Of a DNA stretch of 64,000 nucleotides, positions 27,449 to 37,427 are shown in pieces; the first letter of the stretch is position 1; each line of letters opens with the position of its first letter. Source of the stretch: DATMER01 sp034667225 (GTDB lineage: Bacteria > Acidobacteriota > Thermoanaerobaculia > Multivoradales > UBA5704); the NCBI GenBank assembly GCA_034667225.1, contig JAXDKG010000017.1, forward strand, positions 132,606-196,605. The letters are read 5' to 3'. The notes under the pieces were generated by a model that did no database searches, was not told where the DNA came from, and saw nothing but the letters and a program-made list of their open reading frames with translations. Both the position numbers and the translations under genes were made by a program.

Positions 27449-28156
27449 TCAGCACTTGACCGTCTTGCGCTTCTTGCCCAGGGCCCCTCGCTTGCGGACC
27501 TTTTCGATGTACTCCGGGGCGGAGGGGACCACGCAGGCGGTGCCGTTCATGTCCACCGTCACCCGACCCATGGTTGCAGCGGTCTGGAGGGCCGACTCCG
27601 TCAGTTCCTTCACGTAGCTGCCCACGGCTATCACGAAGCCATTCATGGCGTAGCGCACGCGGTTCGGCTGGTCGTGGATCGTGGCCTGCACGCGCTTCAG
27701 GAGCTGGCGCAGCTCGGACAGGTCGAGGTCGGTATCGGCCTTGAGCGCCACCAGGCTGCTGAACGTCGACCAGCCCGCCGCCGCCACCCTCGCCTGATCG
27801 GATTCGATCCACTCCCGGGCCAGCTCGAGGCCGTGACGGCCCTCCGCGGCCACCCAGGGCACCGTGTATTCGCTGATCGCGGAGCAATGCGCCTTCTCGA
27901 CCCAGCGGCGGAGGTCGTCGACGGTCATCCTGAGGTCGTCGGCGATGAGTCCCGCCAGGTACATGGCGTCATAGATGCCGGTGTCGTAGAGGTCCAGCGC
28001 CAGTTGGTAATCCTTCTTGATGCGCTTCTGGACCTTCTTGAGCTCCTCGATCTTCACTCCGAACAGGGGCTCCGGAATGCCGTGCTTGCGTATCACCGCC
28101 TTGTAGCTCTCCGAGCCGAGCGGCCTGAGCTCTGCCACGATCTCTTCTGCGTTCAT
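27449..28156 (-). CDS. AlkD-like DNA alkylation repair protein
   Basis: A 235-residue all-helical HEAT-like protein. IPEPLFGVKIEELKKVQKRI near residues 26-45 and LYDTGIYDAMYLAGLI near 56-71 are characteristic of the AlkD-type DNA glycosylase family, which excises alkylated bases without flipping them. Length is normal for the family. It converges on the NodB gene with only 3 bases between stops and no visible terminator. The catalytic Trp/Asp positions could not be checked without alignment. A non-enzymatic HEAT scaffold is the alternative. Confidence 0.75.
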   Translation of the reverse strand: MNAEEIVAELRPLGSESYKAVIRKHGIPEPLFGVKIEELKKVQKRIKKDYQLALDLYDTGIYDAMYLAGLIADDLRMTVDDLRRWVEKAHCSAISEYTVPWVAAEGRHGLELAREWIESDQARVAAAGWSTFSSLVALKADTDLDLSELRQLLKRVQATIHDQPNRVRYAMNGFVIAVGSYVKELTESALQTAATMGRVTVDMNGTACVVPSAPEYIEKVRKRGALGKKRKTVKC

Positions 28157-28182
28157 GGGCGCTTGTCCTCCGCACAGTGATT

Positions 28183-29109
28183 TTAGCGTTCTTCGGGAAC
28201 GGGCCGCGCCCTGAGAACTTCCTGCGGCCGGGGATCGGTCCTCAATCCCTCCCGCAGCCCCTGGATCTTCGCGACCGCCGCGGCCTGGTTACCCTTCAGC
28301 AGCTCCCGGAGATAAGCCACGCCGAATGCGGCCAAAGAGAAGCTGAGAAAGCTGAGCCAGTTCCACGGCCGGCCATAGCGCCGGACATACAGGGTGCTGC
28401 TCCGTCCGAACTGGAAGTTCCGCCCTGGGCTGTAGCCGCCTGTCGTGTAGGCAACCATGTGGTAGAGGACGGCCCGGTGCGCGTAGACGCAGCGGAAGCC
28501 CTTCCTCTTGGCCCGGGTGCAGAAATCTGCGTCGTCCACGCAGATGAAGAAAAGGGGGTCCCAGGGACCGGCGGCCTCGGCTGCTTCGCGCTTGATCAGG
28601 ATGGCGCAGCCGTTGATGTAGTCCACCTCGGCGTCCTGGTCATACTGCCCTCGGTCGATCTCGCCGTAGCCGCGCTCGTGGGTGATCGACTCGCGGAAGC
28701 GGAGCTTGCCGCCAGCGGACCAGAGGCGCTGCCGGTCCCCGTGGAAGTAGCATTTCGGGCCGGTCACGCCGATCCGGGGATCGCTCTCGGCCACTTCGAC
28801 CAGCCGGTCGAGCATGTCGGGCTCCACCTCGATGTCGTTGTTCAGGAGCAGGACGTAGTCGTACCCGTTCTCGAACGCCCAGCGGAAACCGGCGGCATAG
28901 CCGGACGAGCTGCCGCGGTTGACCTCCACCCGGAGCTGTTTGAGATCGGGATACCCCTGAGCCAGAGCCTCGGGCGAGCCGTCGGTCGAAGCATTGTCGA
29001 GGACGATCAGGTCGAAGGCGGGGTAGGTCATCCGCCGCAGGCTCTCGATTGCCTGCATGGTGACCTCCTTGCCGTTGTAGTTGACCACGATGGCCGCGAC
29101 CCTCTTCAT
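28183..29109 (-). CDS. Family 2 glycosyltransferase
   Basis: A 308-residue GT-A glycosyltransferase starting at ATG 29109 (an in-frame GTG at 29127 would add six residues). The N-terminal nucleotide-binding region reads VAAIVVNYNGKEVTMQAIES, the DAS/DNAS loop is VLDNASTDGSPEAL, and LLNNDIEVEP supplies the metal-binding acidic motif. FICVDDADFCTRAKRKGF is the catalytic-side ED-type motif. A hydrophobic stretch near 265-280 may attach it to the membrane. This is the rhamnosyltransferase-like GT2 subgroup that decorates O-antigen-like glycans, which fits the neighbouring envelope genes. Confidence 0.88.
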   Translation of the reverse strand: MKRVAAIVVNYNGKEVTMQAIESLRRMTYPAFDLIVLDNASTDGSPEALAQGYPDLKQLRVEVNRGSSSGYAAGFRWAFENGYDYVLLLNNDIEVEPDMLDRLVEVAESDPRIGVTGPKCYFHGDRQRLWSAGGKLRFRESITHERGYGEIDRGQYDQDAEVDYINGCAILIKREAAEAAGPWDPLFFICVDDADFCTRAKRKGFRCVYAHRAVLYHMVAYTTGGYSPGRNFQFGRSSTLYVRRYGRPWNWLSFLSFSLAAFGVAYLRELLKGNQAAAVAKIQGLREGLRTDPRPQEVLRARPVPEER

Positions 29110-29160
29110 GCCGGGGGATTCAACCACAGGAAGGGCCTCCGAGCTACCGCAACTTTGCTA

Positions 29161-29197
29161 GAGTGACTACGTATGTAGGCATCAATGCACTCGGAGG
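29161..29197 (+). promoter_or_regulatory. Branched inverted repeats abutting the ribosome site of the 29202 gene
   Basis: GAGTG (29161-29165) can pair with CACTC (29188-29192), enclosing two small perfect hairpins, CTAC-gtat-GTAG (29167-29178) and GCAT-ca-ATGC (29179-29188). The ribosome site GGAGG (29193-29197) begins directly after the outer arm, four bases before ATG 29202. It may be an operator or an RNA fold; short palindromes can also arise by chance. Confidence 0.35.
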
Positions 29198-29201
29198 GTA
29201 C

Positions 29202-30824
29202 ATGAAGACAGTCTGCTTGGTCCTTTTCCTTCTCCCCGGAATCGCCGCCGCCCAGACTCCCGATCCCGCCGCCAAGGTCGACGAGATCTTCGCGGAATGG
29301 AGGTCTCAGGAGTCCCCCGGCTGCACCGTGACAGTCGCCGAAGGGGGAAAGACCCTGCTCTCCCGTGCCTACGGCATGGCGGACCTCGAGCACGACGCGC
29401 CCATCACGCCCACCACGATCTTCGAGGCGGGCTCGGTCTCCAAGCAGTTCACCGCCACCGCGGCCCTGCTCCTGATCCAGCAGGGGAAGCTCTCGCTCAC
29501 GGACGACGTGCGCAAGTACGTGCCCGAGCTTCCCGAGTACGGCAAGCCGATCACGATCGATCACCTGATCCATCACACCAGCGGCCTGCGGGATTGGGGC
29601 GCGGTGGCCGCGATCAGCGGCTGGCCGCGGGGGACACGCATCCACACCCATGCCCACATGCTTGACATCGCATCGCGCCAGAAGGCCCTCAACTACGAGC
29701 CGGGCGCCGAGTTCTCCTACACGAACACGGGGTACAACCTCCTCGCCGTGATCGTGGGACGGATCACCGGACAGAGCTTTGCCGAGTTCACGCGGCAGCA
29801 GATCTTCGAGCCCCTGGGCATGAAGCACACCTCATGGCGCGACGATTTCACCCGCGTCGTCAAGGGGCGCGCCATCGCCTACGTCAAGGCGGAGGACGGC
29901 TTCCACAGCGAGATGCCTTTCGAAAACGTGCACGGCAATGGCGGGCTGCTGACCACGTCCGAGGACCTGCTCCTCTGGAACGAGAACTTCACGCACGGCA
30001 AGGTGGGCGGCCCTGCCCTGATCGAGGCGCTGCAACGGCGCGGGCTGCTCAACGACAACCGGGAGATCGAGTATGCCGGCGGCCTCTTCATGCTCGATTA
30101 CGAGGGATTGCCGGAGGTCAGCCATGGCGGCGCCACGGCCGGCTACCGGGCATTCCTGGCGAGATACCCGGAGCAGAAACTCTCCGTCGCCGTCCTCTGC
30201 AACCTGGGGGACATCGATCCCGACGGGCTCTCCCACCGCGTCGCAGATCTATTTCTGACTGGAAAGAAGGCCGCGGCTCCTGCCCCGGCCACGGTCGAGC
30301 TCCCCTCCGCGGAGATCGCCGCCAAGGCGGGGCTCTATCGCAACCGCCGCACGGGCGTGATCCTTGGAATGAAGATGGAAGAGGGGGGCAAGCTGCGCAC
30401 GCGCGGAGGGCGCACGGTCACGCCGCTCTCCTCCTCCCTGTTCCTGGTGGATAACGGCTCGAAGCTCGATTTCGTCACCGGCTCGGATGGCAAGATAACC
30501 GGCCTGCGCGTCCTCACTCCCGATGGTGACAGCATTCCCTACGACCGGGTGGAGGAGGCCGCTCCGACCGCCGCTCAACTCGCCGAGTACGTGGGCGAAT
30601 ACACGAGCGACGAGGCCGAGGTCACCTACAAGGCCGTGATGGAGGAGGGCAAGCTGCTCATCAAGGGGCGTCCGGATGTATCGATCGCTCTGACGCCGCT
30701 CTATGCCGACGCCTTCCAATCGGACGCCGGTTTTCTGGTTCGCTTCTTCCGCAAGGATGGCAAGCTTTCCGAGCTCAGCCTCGGGCTTGATCGGGTGCGG
30801 GATTTGCGATTCACGCGGCGTTGA
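29202..30824 (+). CDS. Exported class C beta-lactamase-fold serine hydrolase
   Basis: A 540-residue protein from ATG 29202 (GGAGG four bases upstream; the ATG 29202 start puts the signal peptide MKTVCLVLFLLPGIAAAQ at the N-terminus). Serine-hydrolase motifs are SVSK (~78-81, nucleophile Ser), YTN (~168-170) and HGG (~310-312). The last ~180 residues form two lipocalin/DUF3471-like segments (LAEYVGEYTSDEAEVTYKAV, LRFTRR end). Such proteins act as D-alanyl or D-amino-acid peptidases or esterases in the periplasm. Antibiotic resistance is not implied. It converges on the response-regulator gene with a 3-base gap. Confidence 0.88.
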   Translation: MKTVCLVLFLLPGIAAAQTPDPAAKVDEIFAEWRSQESPGCTVTVAEGGKTLLSRAYGMADLEHDAPITPTTIFEAGSVSKQFTATAALLLIQQGKLSLTDDVRKYVPELPEYGKPITIDHLIHHTSGLRDWGAVAAISGWPRGTRIHTHAHMLDIASRQKALNYEPGAEFSYTNTGYNLLAVIVGRITGQSFAEFTRQQIFEPLGMKHTSWRDDFTRVVKGRAIAYVKAEDGFHSEMPFENVHGNGGLLTTSEDLLLWNENFTHGKVGGPALIEALQRRGLLNDNREIEYAGGLFMLDYEGLPEVSHGGATAGYRAFLARYPEQKLSVAVLCNLGDIDPDGLSHRVADLFLTGKKAAAPAPATVELPSAEIAAKAGLYRNRRTGVILGMKMEEGGKLRTRGGRTVTPLSSSLFLVDNGSKLDFVTGSDGKITGLRVLTPDGDSIPYDRVEEAAPTAAQLAEYVGEYTSDEAEVTYKAVMEEGKLLIKGRPDVSIALTPLYADAFQSDAGFLVRFFRKDGKLSELSLGLDRVRDLRFTRR

Positions 30825-30827
30825 TGC

Positions 30828-32224
<1,397 letters not shown>

Positions 32225-32228
<4 letters not shown>

Positions 32229-33430
32229 GGTTCTCCCTGTTGCAAGGTTATCCGGAACTTCGTTCCTGCCGCGGACGTCTCCACCAGCTCCAGATCCCCG
32301 CCATGATCGAGCAGGATCTTCTTGGAGATCGCGAGGCCTAGGCCCATGCCCTCGCCGACCTTGCGCGTGGTGACGTAGGGCTCGAACACCCTGCCGCGGA
32401 TCTCCGGCGCGATGCCCGGACCGTCGTCCGCGACTTCAACATAGATTCCGGTCCCGTTCCGGCCGACCTGAAAAGTGACGGTCCGGGCCTGAGCGTGAGC
32501 GCTGTTGTCGCACAGGTTGACCAGCGTCTGGCGGAGCAGCTCGCGGTCGACCGTGGCGAGGAACTGCCCCGGTGCCGAGACGCGCAGCGCCAGGGACGGC
32601 CAGGCGAGGTCGAAGGTCGAGGCGAACTCGGAGACCACGGCTCCGAGGTCGTGGACCTCCAGACGCGGCTTGGGCAGGCGCGCGAACGAGGTGAACTCGC
32701 GGGTGAAGCGGCCCAGGCGGTCGAGCTCCTCGCCGAGGCTGTCAACGGCCTGCTTGCTCTCGCCGCTCACCATCTCGCGCAATCGGGTGAGCTCCAGGCG
32801 GGCGGCAGTGAGCGGCGTCTTCATCTCGTGCGCGTGGCGGCGCGCCGTCTCCTGCCACATGGAAAGGTTTTGCAGCGCGGCCAGCCGCCTGCGGTCGCGC
32901 GCCATGACGCGGGAGGTCTCTTCGATCATCGCGGCGATCCGCCCGATCGTGTCCTTCCCCCGGTCGCCGATGTCCACGTTTTCCTGTCCGGCGGAGAGCT
33001 GCACCAAGGCCTCCCGCAGCCTGTCAATCCGCCGCTCGCGCCGGCCCTGGTGGACGAGGTGGGCGCCGCCCGCGGCAGCCAGCACGCCGCCTACCACCAT
33101 GAGGAGGATCATCTCGTAGCGCCGCAGAATTTCCTTTCTGTTGTGCTCCAGGATGCGCAGCCGGTTGAGCAGCGCCTGGTCCTCCTCGAAGCGGCCACGG
33201 TACTCGGTCTCTCGCTGCGGATCGAGGCGGGCGAGCTGCCGGCGGTCCTCCTGCGATCCCTCCAGCGCGGAGATGACCTCGGGCTGCAGCCCCAGGCGGA
33301 ACCAGGCCGTGGAGAGCTGTCTTTCGAAAAGGAAGAGGACCGCGGCCGCGGCCAGGACCATCCCGCCCAGGGTGGCGGCAGTCGAGCGCCAGCTCAACGT
33401 TTTGCCCTCGGTGGCACGGCGAGCTTCCAC
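32225..33430 (-). CDS. Membrane sensor histidine kinase
   Basis: A 401-residue kinase. Two membrane segments (~18-37 and ~107-124) flank a short helical periplasmic region (~40-105). A HAMP-like linker follows, then the H-box HEMKTPL with phospho-His201, the N-box NLCDNSAHA (~302-310), and G-boxes DDGPGIAPEI and GEGMGLGLAISKKI. The N-box departs slightly from the usual DNAxK. The partner is the overlapping NtrC-type regulator. The sensed signal probably concerns the envelope, given that the same operon encodes an Omp85-like barrel and an exported protein (inference). Its start overlaps the upstream gene by 37 bp. Confidence 0.92.
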
Positions 33431-34011
33431 TCGTATTCCTGCAATGCCGGCCTGCCGATGGAGGTCGCGAGGAGAAGGTTGAAAAGGTCGCCCGAGGGCT
33501 CCTCCAACAGGCCCGACACGGCACCGGCGCTGTCAGTAGGTTCGGCAGCGAGGCTGCGGCTGAACCAGCGCTGGGCGTCGAGCTGCTCGGACTGGGAGAA
33601 CGGGATCACCCGCAGCCTCACCTCGGCCGGACCGGGAGCAGTGCGGGCGGGGAGGACCTCCAGCCGCAGGTCGCGCCACCAAGTCTCGAGCTGGTCGAAA
33701 GAGGGAAACCGGGCTCGCTGGGTGCGGCCCAGGGTGTCGGCGCGGGTGACCAGCCAGATCTCGTCCCACAGCTCGTAGCGGATGTCGATCCGGGCTCCGC
33801 CCCGCGCCTTGCCGCCGCCGAGACGGACCTCGAAGGCGAGGGTGGTGGTGAGCCCGGTCCCCAGATGCTCGCGTACCTCCCCGTTGTGCAGCAGGGGAGG
33901 CAACCGGGTGAGAGCCACGCCTTCCGCGCTCCGCTCCAGGGCCGGTCCTGCCGCCACCAGTGGGGCGGCGATAAAGAGCCCTAGCCAAAGAGACACGGCT
34001 GTGAACCTCAT
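33394..34011 (-). CDS. Exported DUF4390-like protein
   Basis: A 205-residue protein with a signal peptide (MRFTAVSLWLGLFIAAPLVAAG). The mature protein is beta-rich with YELWDEIWLV and a basic C-terminus. The overall pattern (an exported protein directly upstream of a two-component kinase, with a WDE-W motif) recalls DUF4390 proteins located before NtrY-like kinases in proteobacteria. I am not certain of the family. It overlaps the barrel gene by 4 bp and the kinase gene by 37 bp, indicating translation as a unit. A periplasmic input protein for the kinase is a reasonable guess. Confidence 0.6.
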   Translation of the reverse strand: MRFTAVSLWLGLFIAAPLVAAGPALERSAEGVALTRLPPLLHNGEVREHLGTGLTTTLAFEVRLGGGKARGGARIDIRYELWDEIWLVTRADTLGRTQRARFPSFDQLETWWRDLRLEVLPARTAPGPAEVRLRVIPFSQSEQLDAQRWFSRSLAAEPTDSAGAVSGLLEEPSGDLFNLLLATSIGRPALQEYEWKLAVPPRAKR

Positions 34012-35429
34012 CTGAGTACCTCTCCCAGATCCAGGAAGGTGAGAGCCAGGCGCAGACGGCCCCAGGGAGTGCGGAAAGCCAGCCCCGTCGTGAGATCGAA
34101 CCGCTCCAGAGGGTTTGCCCGCAGCCTGAGACCCGGCGACGTGGCCTCGATGCCGTAGGTGATGGCCGTATCCAGGTAGAGGTCGGCCAGATTGTCGGGT
34201 TCGCGTATCGACCAGAGACGGAGGAGATGCCGCGCCCGGATCGAGACGCCGTAGAGGTCCAGATCGGTCTCCGGCAGCAGGCGGTCGTCCAGGATGAGAC
34301 CGATCAATTGCGAGCGCCCGGCGGAGATCTGCCCGCCGGCCGAGACCGACTGCCGCGGGGTCACCGACCAGTTGCGGATGGCCGAGGCCGTGGCGAGGAG
34401 CTGCTCGCCGTCGAAGCCGGGGAGGTCGACCTCGCCGGTCGGTACGAAGAAGCCCTCCGGGCCTCGGACATACCGCTGTGCACGCAGGTTGTCGACTTGG
34501 TAGGAGTCGTACTCCAGGCCGGCCGAGAGGACCGTGCCCCGGCTCGGCAGGATCGGATCGTCGCTGGTGTCCTGCACCCAGCGCGCCTCCAGATGGCGGG
34601 AATCCTGCTCGCCGCCGAGCACGTCGTCGATCACCGAACCGACGACCGGCTCGATCACCTGCCGTCGATCGTCGGCCTGGCCGCTGCGCTCGGTCCAGCC
34701 GAGTTGGAGCGAGCGGTGCGGAGCCAGGGGGATGGCCAGCTTCAGGGATGCCTGCTCGTCGTCGAACCAGTCCCAGGAAGAGAGCCGGGGGTCGATGCCG
34801 AAGGGGAGGACGTCGGTGGAGCAGCAGCCGTGCCTTGCGTAAGAGAGGTCGGCGATGATCCCGCGGCCGAGGAGGTTGTACTGGGTGTAGCCGATCTGTG
34901 CCCCGCTGGCATCGCTGGCCAGATCGTTCTGAAAGCCCCAGCTCCCATACAGGACTCCGGAGCGCCCCGTGAAAAGGCGTCCCCCGATCAGGCCGGAGTG
35001 GCTGCCGCTCAACGTGTCGTCGTCGCCGAATTCGCCGAGCGTGTAGAGCTGGTTGAACCGCGCGATATGGATGCCGCGGTCGAAGAAGAACCAGCGGGCC
35101 GTGTTCGCCTGGATGACCAGCTCGTAGGCGCCGCGCTCGCTCCCTTTGCGCAGGGAAAAGGTGGCATCGAGCACGAACGGCAGGCGGTGGACCCGCGCGA
35201 CCGCCCGGCGCAGGTCGTCCTCGCTATAGGTCCCGCCCTCCTCGAGCAGCGTCTCGGACTCGATGATTCCCGCGGAGGCTTTCCGGGAAGTCTCGACCGT
35301 GATGGTCTCGATCCTGAAGCTGGCAGGCTCTACCGCGACCGGCTCGTCGGGAAAATCCGCAGATGCCGTGAGAGAGCACAGGAGCATCAAGGCTCCGGCA
35401 AGCATCGAAGGGAAGCGAATGGATCGCAT
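34008..35429 (-). CDS. Omp85/BamA-like outer membrane barrel protein
   Basis: A 473-residue protein from ATG 35429. Signal peptide MRSIRFPSMLAGALMLLCSLTASA. One POTRA-like domain is visible at ~40-115 (SETLLEEGGTYSEDDLRRAV, RLPFVLDATF), then a beta-barrel region of alternating strands (GSHSGLIGGRLF, GRGIIADLSYARHG, GTVLSAGLEYDSYQ) ending in LRLALTFLDLGEVLR. It is shorter than BamA (which has five POTRAs) and more like a ShlB/TamA-type minimal Omp85 transporter. It heads an overlapping operon with an exported protein, kinase and regulator. Its cargo is unknown. The 271 bases to the divergent gene at 35701 contain the presumed divergent promoters, which I could not pinpoint. Confidence 0.8.
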   Translation of the reverse strand: MRSIRFPSMLAGALMLLCSLTASADFPDEPVAVEPASFRIETITVETSRKASAGIIESETLLEEGGTYSEDDLRRAVARVHRLPFVLDATFSLRKGSERGAYELVIQANTARWFFFDRGIHIARFNQLYTLGEFGDDDTLSGSHSGLIGGRLFTGRSGVLYGSWGFQNDLASDASGAQIGYTQYNLLGRGIIADLSYARHGCCSTDVLPFGIDPRLSSWDWFDDEQASLKLAIPLAPHRSLQLGWTERSGQADDRRQVIEPVVGSVIDDVLGGEQDSRHLEARWVQDTSDDPILPSRGTVLSAGLEYDSYQVDNLRAQRYVRGPEGFFVPTGEVDLPGFDGEQLLATASAIRNWSVTPRQSVSAGGQISAGRSQLIGLILDDRLLPETDLDLYGVSIRARHLLRLWSIREPDNLADLYLDTAITYGIEATSPGLRLRANPLERFDLTTGLAFRTPWGRLRLALTFLDLGEVLR

Positions 35430-35700
35430 GACGTCGGTGTCTCCACGTCCACCCCGGGCCGCATTGCCCAGCGCAGTCGTGCGCCTTACAGGGCAAGCCC
35501 GGTGCCGCGCCCCCGCCCGCAGCGGAAATGGCGCAAGCTGCGGAAAATAAGAGCCTTCCGTCGCCGGGAAGCCCCTTCCTCCGCCACGGTGAGCGTATGA
35601 AGAAGCATACACCCTGTCGGAGAGAGTGGACGGCATGAAACCTTGGCCATCACCCGAAATGATTCTCTGGAGAGCTACACTCGTGTGAGGGAGGAGAGAC

Positions 35701-37371
35701 ATGCACAGGAGTGGAACCGCCCTTGTCGTCCTTGCCGCGGCCGCGAGCTTGACCGCCGCTTTCCGGCCGGCGTCAGCCCAGACTGCGGAGCCCGTCAGCG
35801 CCTTTGGCGATGTCGTGGACGTGAGGGTCGTCAACCTCGAGGTGGCGGTCACCGATGCCGAGGGCCGGCGGGTGCAAGGCCTGCAGCGCGGTGATTTCCG
35901 GCTGCTCGTCGACGGCAAGGAGATGCCGATCCATTACTTTACGGAGGTGCGGGAAGGGCAGGCGCTCGTCCCGGACGCCGCCACGGGTGCGGCGCCGGCC
36001 GCCCCTCCGGCCCTGACCGAGAGCGGTCCGGTCGGTACGAGCTACCTGGTGTTCATCGACGACCTGTTCGCGCTCCGTGTGCGCCGCGACGAGGTGCTCA
36101 AATCCTTGAAGACAGAGGTCGCCCGGCTGGGCCCGGAAGACCGCATGGCGATCGTCGCCTACGATGGCAAGCGTCTGGAGAGGCTTTGTCCCTGGTCGGG
36201 TTCTGCCACAGAGCTGATGTCGGCGCTCGATGCGGCGATGGCCCGCAAGGCGCACGGAATCGAGCAGAAGGCAGAGCTCAACGCCATGGAGTCGTCCCGC
36301 CGCTTGAGCACCAACCTTCCCGCCGTCGGGACGGTGGGGAACGCTCCCGATGTCTCGCCCGGTGGCGCGGGCACGCGCCCGCTGGAGCTCGACCAGATCG
36401 TCTACGCGCAGCAGGTGACGGACCGGCTCGAACGGGCCGTGATGGCAGCGGTCTCCACGCTGCGCGCCTTCGCCTCGGCCCCGGGACGCAAGGTGATGTT
36501 GCTCCTGGCCGGCGGCTGGCCCTATTCTGCCTCGGGCTACGCGAGCAACTCTTTCGGCCCGATTTACGATCCCCGTCTTCCCTGGCACAAGGAGCACTTC
36601 GCGCCGCTCACCGACACCGCCAACCGGCTGGGTTACACCATCTATCCAGTCGACGTGCCCGGCCTCGAGTCGGTCGGGCCGGATGCCTCATCCGCGGTCT
36701 CCACGTTCGGCGAGTGGGACGTGCGCGAGAACGAGATCCATTCCGCCCTGACCTACATCGCCTCCCGCACCGGCGGCCTGGCACTGATCAATGCGGCGCG
36801 CGGGACCGCCCTCAGCCGCGCGCGGGCCGACACGCGCTCGTACTACTGGCTCGGCATCAGCCCCTCCTGGCGGCTGAACGACCAGCGCCATGAGATGAAG
36901 GTCGAAGTGTTGCGCCCCGGGCTGAAGGTCCGGTCGCGCCACAGCGTCCTCGATATGTCGCGGCAAACCGAAGTCACCATGATGGTCGAGCACGCCCTGC
37001 TCTTCGGCGGCGCGGGCACGGCGAAAATGCCCATGGAAGTGGGAAAGCCGGCGCGCTCCGGGCGCAAGGAAATGGAGGTTCCGATCAGCCTCGCCATTCC
37101 TCTGGGCTCGATCACGGTGCTGCCGGTCGACCGCAAGTATTCCACCGATCTGGAATTGCGGTTCGCCGCCATGGACGAGCACGGTGACCGCTCCGACGTG
37201 CCCATGATTCCGCTTCACCTCACCTTCGACACGCCTCCACCCGCAGGCGGGGGGCACATCCGTTACGACACCCGGCTCAAGCTGCGCCGGGTCCAGCAGC
37301 GCCTCATCGCCACGCTCTTCGATCCGCTGAGCGGCAAGATCACCACCGCCGAAGTCGACGTGGCGCCTTGA
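35701..37371 (+). CDS. Exported VWFA-related domain protein (acidobacterial type)
   Basis: A 556-residue protein; GGAGGAGAGAC lies just before ATG 35701. Signal peptide MHRSGTALVVLAAAASLTAAFRPASA. A beta domain (VNLEVAVTDAEGRRVQGLQRGDFRLLVDG) precedes the VWA region, as in the VWFA-related proteins abundant in Acidobacteria. The MIDAS motif that normally reads DxSxS appears degenerate here (VFIDDLFALR), so metal-dependent adhesion may be lost. The VWA body includes GRKVMLLLAGGWPYSASGY and DTRSYYWLGI. A 49-bp coding segment (37079-37127) is repeated nearly exactly at 40596-40644. Role unknown, probably surface or periplasmic. Confidence 0.82.
   Translation: MHRSGTALVVLAAAASLTAAFRPASAQTAEPVSAFGDVVDVRVVNLEVAVTDAEGRRVQGLQRGDFRLLVDGKEMPIHYFTEVREGQALVPDAATGAAPAAPPALTESGPVGTSYLVFIDDLFALRVRRDEVLKSLKTEVARLGPEDRMAIVAYDGKRLERLCPWSGSATELMSALDAAMARKAHGIEQKAELNAMESSRRLSTNLPAVGTVGNAPDVSPGGAGTRPLELDQIVYAQQVTDRLERAVMAAVSTLRAFASAPGRKVMLLLAGGWPYSASGYASNSFGPIYDPRLPWHKEHFAPLTDTANRLGYTIYPVDVPGLESVGPDASSAVSTFGEWDVRENEIHSALTYIASRTGGLALINAARGTALSRARADTRSYYWLGISPSWRLNDQRHEMKVEVLRPGLKVRSRHSVLDMSRQTEVTMMVEHALLFGGAGTAKMPMEVGKPARSGRKEMEVPISLAIPLGSITVLPVDRKYSTDLELRFAAMDEHGDRSDVPMIPLHLTFDTPPPAGGGHIRYDTRLKLRRVQQRLIATLFDPLSGKITTAEVDVAP
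37079..37127 (+). repeat. 49-bp direct repeat, copy 1 (inside VWFA gene)
   Basis: From TTCCGATCAGCC to GGTGCTGCCGGTCG this segment matches 40596-40644 with only three mismatches. Here it encodes VPISLAIPLGSITVLPV within the VWFA-related protein. Confidence 0.8.
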
Positions 37372-37427
37372 AGCCGTAGGAACAGGTAAATCCACGCTCC
37401 GGTCCGTCTTGAAATAGGGGGTTAATC

